DNA of 59,997 nucleotides from Chloroflexota bacterium. GTDB taxonomy: Bacteria > Chloroflexota > Anaerolineae > DTLA01. The first letter of the stretch is position 1, and every line of letters begins with the position of its first letter. The translations under genes and the position numbers were made by a program. Where the stretch lies: the NCBI GenBank assembly GCA_014874485.1, contig JADBJK010000047.1:1-59997 (forward strand), read 5' to 3'. Below are positions 16,885 through 24,509 of this stretch, piece after piece. The notes under the pieces are model-generated. The model was given only the letters and a program-made list of their open reading frames with translations. It searched no databases and was not told where the DNA came from.

Positions 16885-17500
16885 AGCGGGCTTGCCTTCG
16901 CCCGAGGCTAAAGCCGTCGGGCTACGTGGGCAAAGCCCTGCGGGCTGGCGCTTCGCTGGGGCGGGAATTGCACCTGCGACGGACCTCCGAGGTGCGTCGC
17001 AGGTTTGCCCCTCACCCTGGCTCTCTCCCACGCACGCCCTAACCCTCTCCCAGCGGGAGAGGGAACGTGCGGCCCCGCCCCCTTTCGCGTCTTTTGCGCT
17101 CTTTCGCGGATTTCGTGATCCAAACGCCCCCCCGCCCGGGGCTGAAGCCGCCGGGCTAAAGGTACAAAGCCCTGCGGGCTGGCGCTTCGCTGGGGCGGAG
17201 ATTGCACCTGCGATGCAACTCCGAGGCGCGTCGCAGGTTTGCCCCTCACCCTGGCTCTCTCCCACGCACGCCCTCACCCTAACCCTCTCCCAGCGGGAGA
17301 GGGAACGTGCGACCCCGCCCCCGCCCGAGGCTGAAGCCGTCGGGCTGAATGGACAAAGCCCTGCGGGCTGGGCGTAGAGGGCGCAGGGTGATGCGCCCCC
17401 GCCCCATCGGGGCTTCGCCCTTTCAGCGCGGGGGTTTAGCCCCGCGCGGCGACCCCGCCCCCTTTCGCGCTCTTTCGCGGATTTCGTGATCCAAACGCCC
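16885..17500. repeat. Mosaic repeat island (families A and E, CCCTCTCCC hairpins)
   Basis: Two related blocks in tandem (about 16900-17110 and 17135-17320). Each has a family A half-unit, a family E palindrome (16972-17004 with one mismatch; a more diverged copy near 17208-17241), a CTCACCCTGGCTCTCTCCCA tract and a CCCTCTCCCAGCGGGAGAGGG-type hairpin. A further family A unit ends the island at 17320-17450. The gap 16806-17507 has no gene. Confidence 0.8.
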
Positions 17501-17507
17501 CCACGCA

Positions 17508-17536
17508 TTGACATCCCCGCGCGGACGCGCTACAAT
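17508..17536 (+). promoter_or_regulatory. Strong promoter of the HTH iron-sulfur gene
   Basis: TTGACA (17508-17513), 17 bases and TACAAT (17531-17536). It starts where the repeat island ends and lies 44 bases before the start codon. Confidence 0.75.
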
Positions 17537-17579
17537 CGCCCCGGCACCCAAGAACGGCATCCCCGCGAAGGAGGCGACC

Positions 17580-18632
17580 ATGAACGACGACGTGTACGAG
17601 CGACTGGCCGACGCCCTGAACCGCCTGCCCAACGGTTTCCCCCGCACGGCCACCGGCGTGGAGTTGCGCATCCTGCAGAAGATTTTCTCGCCCGAAGAGG
17701 CGGCGCTGGCCTCGCAACTGCGCGGCGAGATGGAGCCGCTGGACTCCATCGCCGAGCGGCTGGGCATGGCCGAGGACCAGGCCCTGGCCGCGCTCAAGGC
17801 GATGGCCCGGCGCGGGCTGGTCTGGGGCGACAAGCACGAGGGCAAGCGACGCTACCGCCTGGCCCCCTTCGTCGTGGGCATCTACGAGTCGCACCTGGAC
17901 CAGATGGATCACGAGTTCGCCCACCTGTTTGAGGAGTACATGGCAGCGGGCGGCACGGCGGGCATCATGGGCATCCAGCCCGCGCTGCACCGCGTCGTGC
18001 CGGCGCGCGGGGCCGCCAAGACCGAGTGGATTCTCCCCTACGACGACGTGAAGGCGCTGCTGGTGGGCGCCAAGACGTTCCGCGTGCGCGACTGCATCTG
18101 CCGCGTCCAGCAGAAGCTCATCGGCAAGGGGTGCGACAAGCCGCTGCACACCTGCCTGGCGTTCTACGACATCCCCCTGCCGCCGGACCCGAACGACGTG
18201 TCGCTGGAGGGCGCGCTGGCTCTGCTGGACATGGCCGAGGAGGCCGCGCTGGTGCACACCGTCAGCAACGTGGCCAAGGGCGTCAACTACGTGTGCAACT
18301 GCTGTGGGTGCTGCTGTGGCATCCTGCGGGGCATCACCGAGTACGGCCTGGCCGATTCGGTGGCCGCCGCCAACTACTACGCCGTGGTGGACGCGGACGC
18401 CTGCACCGGCTGCGGCATCTGCGAGACCCGCTGCCAGGTGGGGGCCATCGCCGTGGGGGACGCGGTGGCCGTGGTGAATCTGGAGCGGTGCATCGGGTGC
18501 GGACTGTGCGCCAGCGGCTGCCCCGAGGGGGCCGTGTCCCTGCACCTGAAGCCGGAGCCGGAGATCGTCCACCCGCCGGAGGACTTCGCCGCGTGGGAAC
18601 GGGCGCGGCTGCGCAACCGCGGCCTGGCGTGA
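17580..18632 (+). CDS. Winged-helix iron-sulfur protein with CICR/CNCCGCCC and two 4Fe-4S motifs
   Basis: A 350-residue protein starting at ATG 17580 behind AAGGAGG. Residues ~15-100 look like a winged-helix module (EEAALASQLRGEMEPLDSIA, then LGMAEDQALAALKAMARRG). The middle has DCICRVQQKL and CNCCGCCC, as in the paralogue at 15674. The end has CTGCGICETRC and CIGCGLCASGCP, typical 4Fe-4S ligands. The layout suggests a redox protein whose winged helix could bind DNA or another protein, so it may be an Fe-S-dependent regulator; this is inference. It is monocistronic. Confidence 0.75.
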   Translation: MNDDVYERLADALNRLPNGFPRTATGVELRILQKIFSPEEAALASQLRGEMEPLDSIAERLGMAEDQALAALKAMARRGLVWGDKHEGKRRYRLAPFVVGIYESHLDQMDHEFAHLFEEYMAAGGTAGIMGIQPALHRVVPARGAAKTEWILPYDDVKALLVGAKTFRVRDCICRVQQKLIGKGCDKPLHTCLAFYDIPLPPDPNDVSLEGALALLDMAEEAALVHTVSNVAKGVNYVCNCCGCCCGILRGITEYGLADSVAAANYYAVVDADACTGCGICETRCQVGAIAVGDAVAVVNLERCIGCGLCASGCPEGAVSLHLKPEPEIVHPPEDFAAWERARLRNRGLA

Positions 18633-18839
18633 GGTGGGTCTCCGAACGGACTGACACCGCAGAGAGCGCCGAGTGCGCGGAAATAGCCTTCGCATTCCAT
18701 CATAAGCAGGGCGTTGTCTCGGCGAAGTCGCGGCCGGCATATGTTCCATCCGTTCGCCCGGCGGGGCAAATCTCGCACCCGCCCTGCCCTGCGACCAGGG
18801 TTTTGGGACACTCAGGGGCGAGTTAGGAGGAGCGCGGGA

Positions 18840-19652
18840 ATGAAATTGTCAAAAGAGGATGCCAACCTGTTCTGGGAACTCATGTGGCGACTGCAATTCT
18901 ACGTGAATCGGCGACTGGGCATCCTGCCGAAAGTGGGTTCGCCTGGGGCGCTGGCGGCTCTGCCCGTGCAGAAGAAACTGAAGGTGCGCGACGCCCTGTG
19001 GAAGCATTCGACCCTGATCGCCGACTACGTGCGGGAGAATCCGGACAGCCTGCCACCCGAACATCTGGACATCGTCCGGAAGTGGGAGAAGTTCATCGCG
19101 GGGAATTTCTTCATCGTCCGTTTCCTCAAATCGTACGCGGTGTTTCTCAGCAATGACAAGGTCTACGGCGTGCTGGCCCTGCACAGCGATTGGGAGGAGG
19201 TCGTCCCCGGTATCAGCCCTCCCGTAGCGGCCGAGGCGGTGTTGCTCCCGTTTCGCGGCAAGATCGTGTACGACGGCATGCTGCAGTTCTATCGCGTCGT
19301 GCTCGGGGGTGGCATGCGGCAGGCCATCAATGAGGCATACATGGCCGCGAAACAGAAGAGCGGCATCATCACTTCTTTGGAGGAGTCGCCGGCGGTACAG
19401 GCCCCCAAGCGCAAACGCGCACTGGGCAAAGACACCGCCGCCACGATAGATGAAATCGCGGCAACCTGCGAGCGGCTGCGCGGGGGCAACGCGATTCAAA
19501 GCGCCACCCTGACCCTGTTGCGCGCCAGCGCGGCCTTGGCCCAGGCGGCCGCGCAGAACCCTGACGACCCAGACCGGCTCGGGGGCCCGATGTCCAAGGT
19601 CGTGCAGGCGATCAAGCGGGTATCCCGCGCTTTGGAACGCGCCGAGGAGTAG
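18840..19652 (+). CDS. Conserved protein of unknown function
   Basis: A 270-residue soluble protein; GGAGGAGC precedes the ATG. Residues ~1-190 form a mixed domain with FLSNDKVYGVLALHSDWEEV and VLLPFRGKIVYDGML followed by FYRVVLGGGMRQAINEAY. Similar LLPFxxxIxYDGxL and FGGGIRxxxxxxY patterns occur in unassigned conserved proteins. The tail is Lys/Arg- and Ala-rich. It ends 28 bp before the PLP enzyme gene, so they probably share a transcript. The gap 18633-18839 holds only a family B fragment. Confidence 0.65.
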   Translation: MKLSKEDANLFWELMWRLQFYVNRRLGILPKVGSPGALAALPVQKKLKVRDALWKHSTLIADYVRENPDSLPPEHLDIVRKWEKFIAGNFFIVRFLKSYAVFLSNDKVYGVLALHSDWEEVVPGISPPVAAEAVLLPFRGKIVYDGMLQFYRVVLGGGMRQAINEAYMAAKQKSGIITSLEESPAVQAPKRKRALGKDTAATIDEIAATCERLRGGNAIQSATLTLLRASAALAQAAAQNPDDPDRLGGPMSKVVQAIKRVSRALERAEE

Positions 19653-19680
19653 GCTCACATCGCTAGGAGGAGACACGGCA

Positions 19681-21144
19681 ATGGCTGACAATCCCTATCG
19701 CCTGCCCGAAAAGGGCATCCCCAAGGATGAGGTCCTGGCCGCCATGCGGGCGCTCCGCGAGAAGGACGTGAAGTGGCAGGACGGCCGCCTGTTCAGCCTT
19801 GTGTACTACGCCGGCGAGGAGATCACCGACGTGCTGAAGGAGGCGGCGCTGCTGTTCTTCTCCGAGAACGGCCTCAACCCGTCGGTGTTCCCCAGCCTGC
19901 GCCAGATGGAGACCGAGGTGGTGGCCATCAGCGCCGACCTGCTGGGCGGCGATGCGCAGACCGTGGGCAACATGACTTCGGGCGGGACCGAGAGCATCCT
20001 CCTGGCGGTAAAAACGGCGCGGGAATGGGCACGTGCCCACCGGCCCGACATCCGCCAGCCGGAGATGGTCCTGCCGCTGACGGCCCACCCGGCCTTTGAG
20101 AAGGCGGCGCACTACTTTGACGTGAAACCCGTGCGCACGGCCATCGGCCCCGACTTCCGCGCCGACGTGGAGGCGGCGCGCGCGGCCATCACGCCCCGCA
20201 CCATCCTCATGGTCGGCTCCGCGCCGGCCTATCCCTTCGGCGTGGTGGACCCCATCGCGGAGATGGCCGCCATCGCCCAGGAGCGGGGCATCCTGTTTCA
20301 CGTGGACGCCTGCGTGGGCGGGTTCATGCTGCCCTTCGTCCGCAAGTTGGGCTACCCCGTGCCCGACTTTGACTTCCGCGTGCCGGGCGTTACGTCCATC
20401 TCGGCCGATTTGCACAAGTACGGCTACTGCGTCAAGGGGGCGTCGGTCATCCTGTACCGCGACGCGGCCCTGCGCCGCCACCAGTTCTTCGCCTATACCG
20501 ACTGGCCGGGCGGCATCTACGCCTCGCCGACGATGGCGGGCACGCGCCCGTCGGGGCCGATTGCGGCGGCGTGGGCCATCCTGCACTACCTGGGTGAGGA
20601 GGGCTACCTGGCGCTGGCCGCCCTGGTGATGGACACGGTGCACCGAATCCGCGCGGGGGTGGAGGCGATTCCCGGCCTGCGGGTCCTGGGCGAGCCGCAC
20701 ATGAGCATCATGGCGGTGGCGTCGGACACGCTGAACATCTACGAGGTGGGCGACGAGATGGCGCTGCGCGGCTGGCACCTGGACCGCCAGCAGTTCCCGC
20801 CCAGTCTGCACGTAACGGTGATGCCGGTGCACGCGGAGGTGGCCGATGGGTTCCTGCGGGACTTGGCCGAGGCAGCGGATGCGGCGCGACGGCTCACGCC
20901 CGCCAAGGTGCGCGACCGGCTGCTGGTGGGCCTGGCCGACACGGCCGCGCGCGTGCTGCCCCAGGCGTGGGTGAGTGGCCTCATGGCGCGGGCGTCGGCG
21001 CTGCTGGGCAAGAGCGCGGGGTCGGCCTCGGGGCGCTCGGCGGCCATGTACGGGATGCTGGGCACGCTGCCCAACCGTGGCGACCTGCGCGAACTGGTGC
21101 TGGATCTGCTGGACGGTCTCACGCGGCCCCGGGGAGAGTCGTGA
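19681..21144 (+). CDS. PLP-dependent lyase/decarboxylase, sphingosine-1-phosphate lyase-like
   Basis: A 487-residue group II PLP enzyme. Visible sites are TSGGTES (99-105, cofactor phosphate), HVDACVGG (D209, pyridine nitrogen) and SADLHKYGY (K246, Schiff base). The SADLHKYG form, with VDACVGGFMLPF before it, is closer to sphingosine-phosphate lyases than to glutamate or tyrosine decarboxylases. Those enzymes split phosphorylated long-chain bases into an aldehyde and phosphoethanolamine. No membrane anchor is seen, unlike eukaryotic forms. The C-terminal ~90 residues are Ala/Arg-rich. Start at ATG 19681 has AGGAGG upstream. The actual substrate is uncertain. Confidence 0.8.
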   Translation: MADNPYRLPEKGIPKDEVLAAMRALREKDVKWQDGRLFSLVYYAGEEITDVLKEAALLFFSENGLNPSVFPSLRQMETEVVAISADLLGGDAQTVGNMTSGGTESILLAVKTAREWARAHRPDIRQPEMVLPLTAHPAFEKAAHYFDVKPVRTAIGPDFRADVEAARAAITPRTILMVGSAPAYPFGVVDPIAEMAAIAQERGILFHVDACVGGFMLPFVRKLGYPVPDFDFRVPGVTSISADLHKYGYCVKGASVILYRDAALRRHQFFAYTDWPGGIYASPTMAGTRPSGPIAAAWAILHYLGEEGYLALAALVMDTVHRIRAGVEAIPGLRVLGEPHMSIMAVASDTLNIYEVGDEMALRGWHLDRQQFPPSLHVTVMPVHAEVADGFLRDLAEAADAARRLTPAKVRDRLLVGLADTAARVLPQAWVSGLMARASALLGKSAGSASGRSAAMYGMLGTLPNRGDLRELVLDLLDGLTRPRGES

Positions 21145-21290
21145 TCCACGAATCACACGAATCTACACGAATAGGGGACGGTTATCCGCGAATCACACGA
21201 ATCTACACGAATGGAGGAAGGTTATCCGCGAATAGCACGAACTGCACGGGTAGGGGCTACGGACGAATAGCGCGAGTCCATGCGAGTACA
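21145..21290. repeat. Family C direct repeats (CACGAATCTACACGAAT)
   Basis: Four diverging copies of a ~37-bp unit: ATCCACGAATCACACGAATC then TACACGAATAGGGGACGGTT, and repeats of it with substitutions. They end 12 bp before the GxxExxY gene. Short relatives occur at 43045-43075 and 21805-21832. Confidence 0.85.
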
Positions 21291-21302
21291 GAGGGAGGCC
21301 GT

Positions 21303-21722
21303 ATGACTGAACTCTTTCTGAAGGACGAAGTGTACGCCATCGTCGGGGCTGCAATGGAAGTGTACAACGTCTTGGGGCCTGGCTTCCTAGAGCCGGTGTA
21401 CCAAGAAGCCCTTGCATTGGAGTTCACGGAGCGCGGCATCCCATTTGAGGCGCAGAAGGAACTGCCGATACGCTACAAGAGCCATCTGTTACAGAAGACG
21501 TATATTCCCGATTTTGTCGCTTTTGGCAGGATCGTGGTTGAAGTCAAGGCTTTGGGCCAATTGACAGGGAATGAAGAAAGTCAGTTGCTCAACTATCTGA
21601 AGGCATCCGGGCTGGAGGTGGGCGTCCTCATCAACTTCGGTTCGTCGCAGAGGCTGGAATGGAGGCGGCGAATCTGGGCACCGGCAAGCCGCCGAGGCAT
21701 AGCCCAAGCCTTACATCCGTGA
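21303..21722 (+). CDS. GxxExxY family protein with PD-(D/E)xK signature
   Basis: A 139-residue protein; GGGAGG precedes the ATG. The family motif is G27-F-L-E30-P-V-Y33. The segment Y-I-P-D70 and V-V-E80-V-K82 fits a PD-(D/E)xK nuclease core, so a DNA-cutting or DNA-binding role is plausible but unproven. Residues 110-139 may come from repeat-like sequence. It is preceded by family C direct repeats. Confidence 0.83.
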   Translation: MTELFLKDEVYAIVGAAMEVYNVLGPGFLEPVYQEALALEFTERGIPFEAQKELPIRYKSHLLQKTYIPDFVAFGRIVVEVKALGQLTGNEESQLLNYLKASGLEVGVLINFGSSQRLEWRRRIWAPASRRGIAQALHP

Positions 21723-21850
21723 TGAGTGGATCGTCATCAGGCATTCCGCCTGGCCGTTCAGTAACTCGTTGGTCTGCATGTCCGAGGGCAAGGCTCTAGC
21801 ATTTGTGTCCATTCGCGTTATTCGTGGATGAATACACCAGGAGGGGAGGA

Positions 21851-23293
21851 ATGGGAGAGACGGCACCGACACAGGAGAAGCCGCTGTCGCGGCTGGTGAA
21901 ACTGGTCTACGGTTCCGGCGAGTGGAGTTATGCGTCCTTCGGCACCCTGCGGCAGATTTTCTACGCCATCTTCCTGACCGACGTGGTGGGCCTGGACGCG
22001 CGGCTGGCGTCCTTCGCGGCGCTCATCGGCATCATCTGGGACGCCGTGAACGACCCACTGGTGGGCGTGCTGACCGACCGCGCGCGGTCGCGCTGGGGGC
22101 GGCGCAGGCCGTTCCTGCTGTGGTTCTCCATCCCGTTCGGGCTGGGGTTCCTGGCCCTGTGGTGGGCGCCGCCGTGGCATAGCCAGGCCGCCCTGTTCGT
22201 TACCTGCATGTTGGCCTACATGCTCAGCGACACCTTCCAGACGCTGGTGTCGGTGCCGTATGCGGCGCTAACGCCGGAGATCGCACCCGACTATGATGAG
22301 CGCACCAGTGTTACCGGCTACCGCATGTTCTTCAACCTGCTGGCGTCGCTGGTAACGGCGGTGGCCGCGCCGATGGTGGTCAAGAGCACGCTGGCAGGCG
22401 GCGGCACGCTCCAGCAGGGGTACATCACCGTGGCGGCCATGTTCGGCGGGCTGGCGATTATCCCCTGGCTCCTCATCTTCGCCGTCGTCCGCGAGCGGCC
22501 TCGCACCGCTGCCCAACTGGCCGAGCCTATCTCGTTCCGCGAGTCGGTTCGGTCGGCCTGGGCCAATATCCCCTTCCGTTTCGCCACGGGCATCTACGTG
22601 CTCAACTGGATCACCTTTGACCTGGTGGCGCTCATGCTGCCTTTCTTTCTCACATACTGGGTCTCGCAGGGCAACCTGGTGGCGTCGCTGAACTTCCTGG
22701 GCGGGCCAATGGCCATTGAGTCGGTGGTGCTGGGGTTGCTGCTCATCACGGCGGTGGTGTCGCTGCCGTTCTGGACGTGGTTGGCGCGGAAACTGTCCAA
22801 GCGCACGGCGTACATCATCGCCATGGCGTTCTGGGCAGTGGTGCAGTTGGTTACGCTCCTGGTGCGCCCGTTCCAGACCACGTTCGTGCTGGTGCTGGCG
22901 GTGCTTGCGGGCATCAGCGTGGGGACGGCCCACGTGCTGCCCGACGCCATCTTCCCCGACGTGCTGGAGTGGGACGAACTGCGCACGGGCAAGCGCCGCG
23001 AGGGCATCTACTACGGCGTCAAGAACTTCGCGCGGAAACTGGCGGGGGCGGCGGCCATCTTCCTGGCGCTCCAGGTGCTGGGGTGGTTCGGCTATCAGAG
23101 CCCGCCCGAAGGGGTTACCCAGTTCGCGCAGGCACCCTCGGCGCTGGGGGCCATTCGGTTCATGGTAGGGCCGATGGGGACGATTCTGCTGTGCTGCGCC
23201 ATCGCGATGGCGTGGTTCTACCCGCTGACGCGCGAGCGCCACGCCCGCATTCGCCGCCTGCTGGCCAAGCGCAGGGCGCGGCTGGGCGCGTAG
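21851..23293 (+). CDS. GPH-family (MelB-like) sugar/cation symporter
   Basis: A 480-residue membrane protein with about 12 hydrophobic segments. The N-terminal half has the GPH signature DPLVGVLTDRARSRWGRRRP after transmembrane segment 2. Later motifs, VPYAALTPEIAPDYDERTSV and PDVLEWDELRTGKRREGIYY, are characteristic of MelB/GPH carriers that couple glycoside or uronide uptake to H+ or Na+. AGGAGGGGAGG precedes ATG 21851. The substrate is not evident, as no sugar-degrading gene is nearby. Confidence 0.87.
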   Translation: MGETAPTQEKPLSRLVKLVYGSGEWSYASFGTLRQIFYAIFLTDVVGLDARLASFAALIGIIWDAVNDPLVGVLTDRARSRWGRRRPFLLWFSIPFGLGFLALWWAPPWHSQAALFVTCMLAYMLSDTFQTLVSVPYAALTPEIAPDYDERTSVTGYRMFFNLLASLVTAVAAPMVVKSTLAGGGTLQQGYITVAAMFGGLAIIPWLLIFAVVRERPRTAAQLAEPISFRESVRSAWANIPFRFATGIYVLNWITFDLVALMLPFFLTYWVSQGNLVASLNFLGGPMAIESVVLGLLLITAVVSLPFWTWLARKLSKRTAYIIAMAFWAVVQLVTLLVRPFQTTFVLVLAVLAGISVGTAHVLPDAIFPDVLEWDELRTGKRREGIYYGVKNFARKLAGAAAIFLALQVLGWFGYQSPPEGVTQFAQAPSALGAIRFMVGPMGTILLCCAIAMAWFYPLTRERHARIRRLLAKRRARLGA

Positions 23294-23480
23294 GACCACG
23301 GGCGGACGGGCGCGAATCCCGAGCGGTTCCACCGCTTGTTGCGGATTCGCGTGGGTGCTCCCTTCGGCGCCGTTGCGGGCGAAGCAAACTTGCCCCTGCG
23401 GGAGGCCGCTTCGGGCGCTCTGCTCTCGCCCAGAGGCGGCCGCCCATGGGCTTCAGACTGGAATCGCACTCGCGCGCTTG

Positions 23481-23510
23481 TTGTTCGCGGGCCAAGAGCG
23501 GTGCTATAAT
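23481..23510 (+). promoter_or_regulatory. Promoter of the DUF523-DUF1722 operon
   Basis: TTGTTC (23481-23486), 18 bases and TATAAT (23505-23510), 27 bases before the ATG. Bases 23294-23480 hold no gene. Confidence 0.55.
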
Positions 23511-23537
23511 GTGCCCAACAACACAGGAGGCATCGCC

Positions 23538-24509
23538 ATGTCCCAGTTCCCAAGACCGCGAATCGTGGTGAGCAAGTGTCTGGGCTTCGCGCCTTGCCGC
23601 TGGAACGGCGTAACCATCCCCGACGAGTTCGTGAGCCGCCTGGAACCGCATGTGGAGTTTGTCCCCGTCTGCGCCGAGGTGGAGATCGGCCTGGGCGTGC
23701 CCCGCGATCCCGTGCGCGTTGTGTCGGTGGACGGCGACCTGCGGCTCGTGCAGCCCGCCACAGGCAAGGACTTCACCGACGTCATGCGCCGCTTTGCCAG
23801 GGACTACGTGGCCGCTCTGGGCGTGGCCGATGGATTCATCCTCAAGGGCCGTTCGCCATCCTGCGGCATCAGGGACGTGAAGGTGTATCCTGGCGCGGGC
23901 AAGATGGCCGTTTCGGGCAAGGGCACGGGGTTCTTCGCGGCGGCGGTGCTGGAGCGTTTCGGCGACCTGCCCGTGGAGGACGAGGGGCGGCTGACCAACT
24001 TCGCCATCCGCGAGCATTTCCTGACCCGCATCTTTGCGCTGGCGCGGCTGCGCGAGGCCCTTCAGTCGGGTGCCATGCGCGACCTGGTGGATTTCCACGC
24101 CCGCCACAAGTTGCTCCTCATGGCCTACAACCAGACCGAACTGCACGCACTGGGCCGCATCGTCGCCAACCCCCAGAAGCGGCACTTCGCCGACGTCGCC
24201 GCCGACTACGAGGCGCATTTCCGCAGGGCGCTCCTTCGCCTGCCGCGGATGGGTGCCATCATCAACGTGCTCATGCACGCCCTGGGCTACTTCTCCGACG
24301 GCCTGTCGGCCCGCGAAAAGGCCTTCTTCCTGGACTCGCTGGAACGCTACCGCACGCGGAAGATTCCCCTCAGCGCCGTTACCGCCGTCCTGCGCTCCTG
24401 GATCGTGCGGTTTGACAACGCCTACCTGGCCGCGCAGGTCTTCTTTGCCCCGTACCCAGAAGTCCTTGCCGAGGTTACGGATTCGGGAAAAGGTCGGGAG
24501 TTGGGGTAA
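23538..24509 (+). CDS. DUF523-DUF1722 fusion protein
   Basis: A 323-residue cytoplasmic protein behind CAGGAGG. Residues 1-150 are DUF523-like (VVSKCLGFAPCRWNG, FVPVCAEVEIGLGVPR, ILKGRSPSCGIRDVKVY), with conserved cysteines that could bind metal or thiolate substrates. Residues ~195-315 are DUF1722 (YbgA-like): DFHARHKLLLMAYNQTELHA and FFLDSLERYRTRKIPLSA. The fusion is common in bacteria, and its function is unsettled. Its stop overlaps the next start (TAATG). Confidence 0.85.
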   Translation: MSQFPRPRIVVSKCLGFAPCRWNGVTIPDEFVSRLEPHVEFVPVCAEVEIGLGVPRDPVRVVSVDGDLRLVQPATGKDFTDVMRRFARDYVAALGVADGFILKGRSPSCGIRDVKVYPGAGKMAVSGKGTGFFAAAVLERFGDLPVEDEGRLTNFAIREHFLTRIFALARLREALQSGAMRDLVDFHARHKLLLMAYNQTELHALGRIVANPQKRHFADVAADYEAHFRRALLRLPRMGAIINVLMHALGYFSDGLSAREKAFFLDSLERYRTRKIPLSAVTAVLRSWIVRFDNAYLAAQVFFAPYPEVLAEVTDSGKGRELG

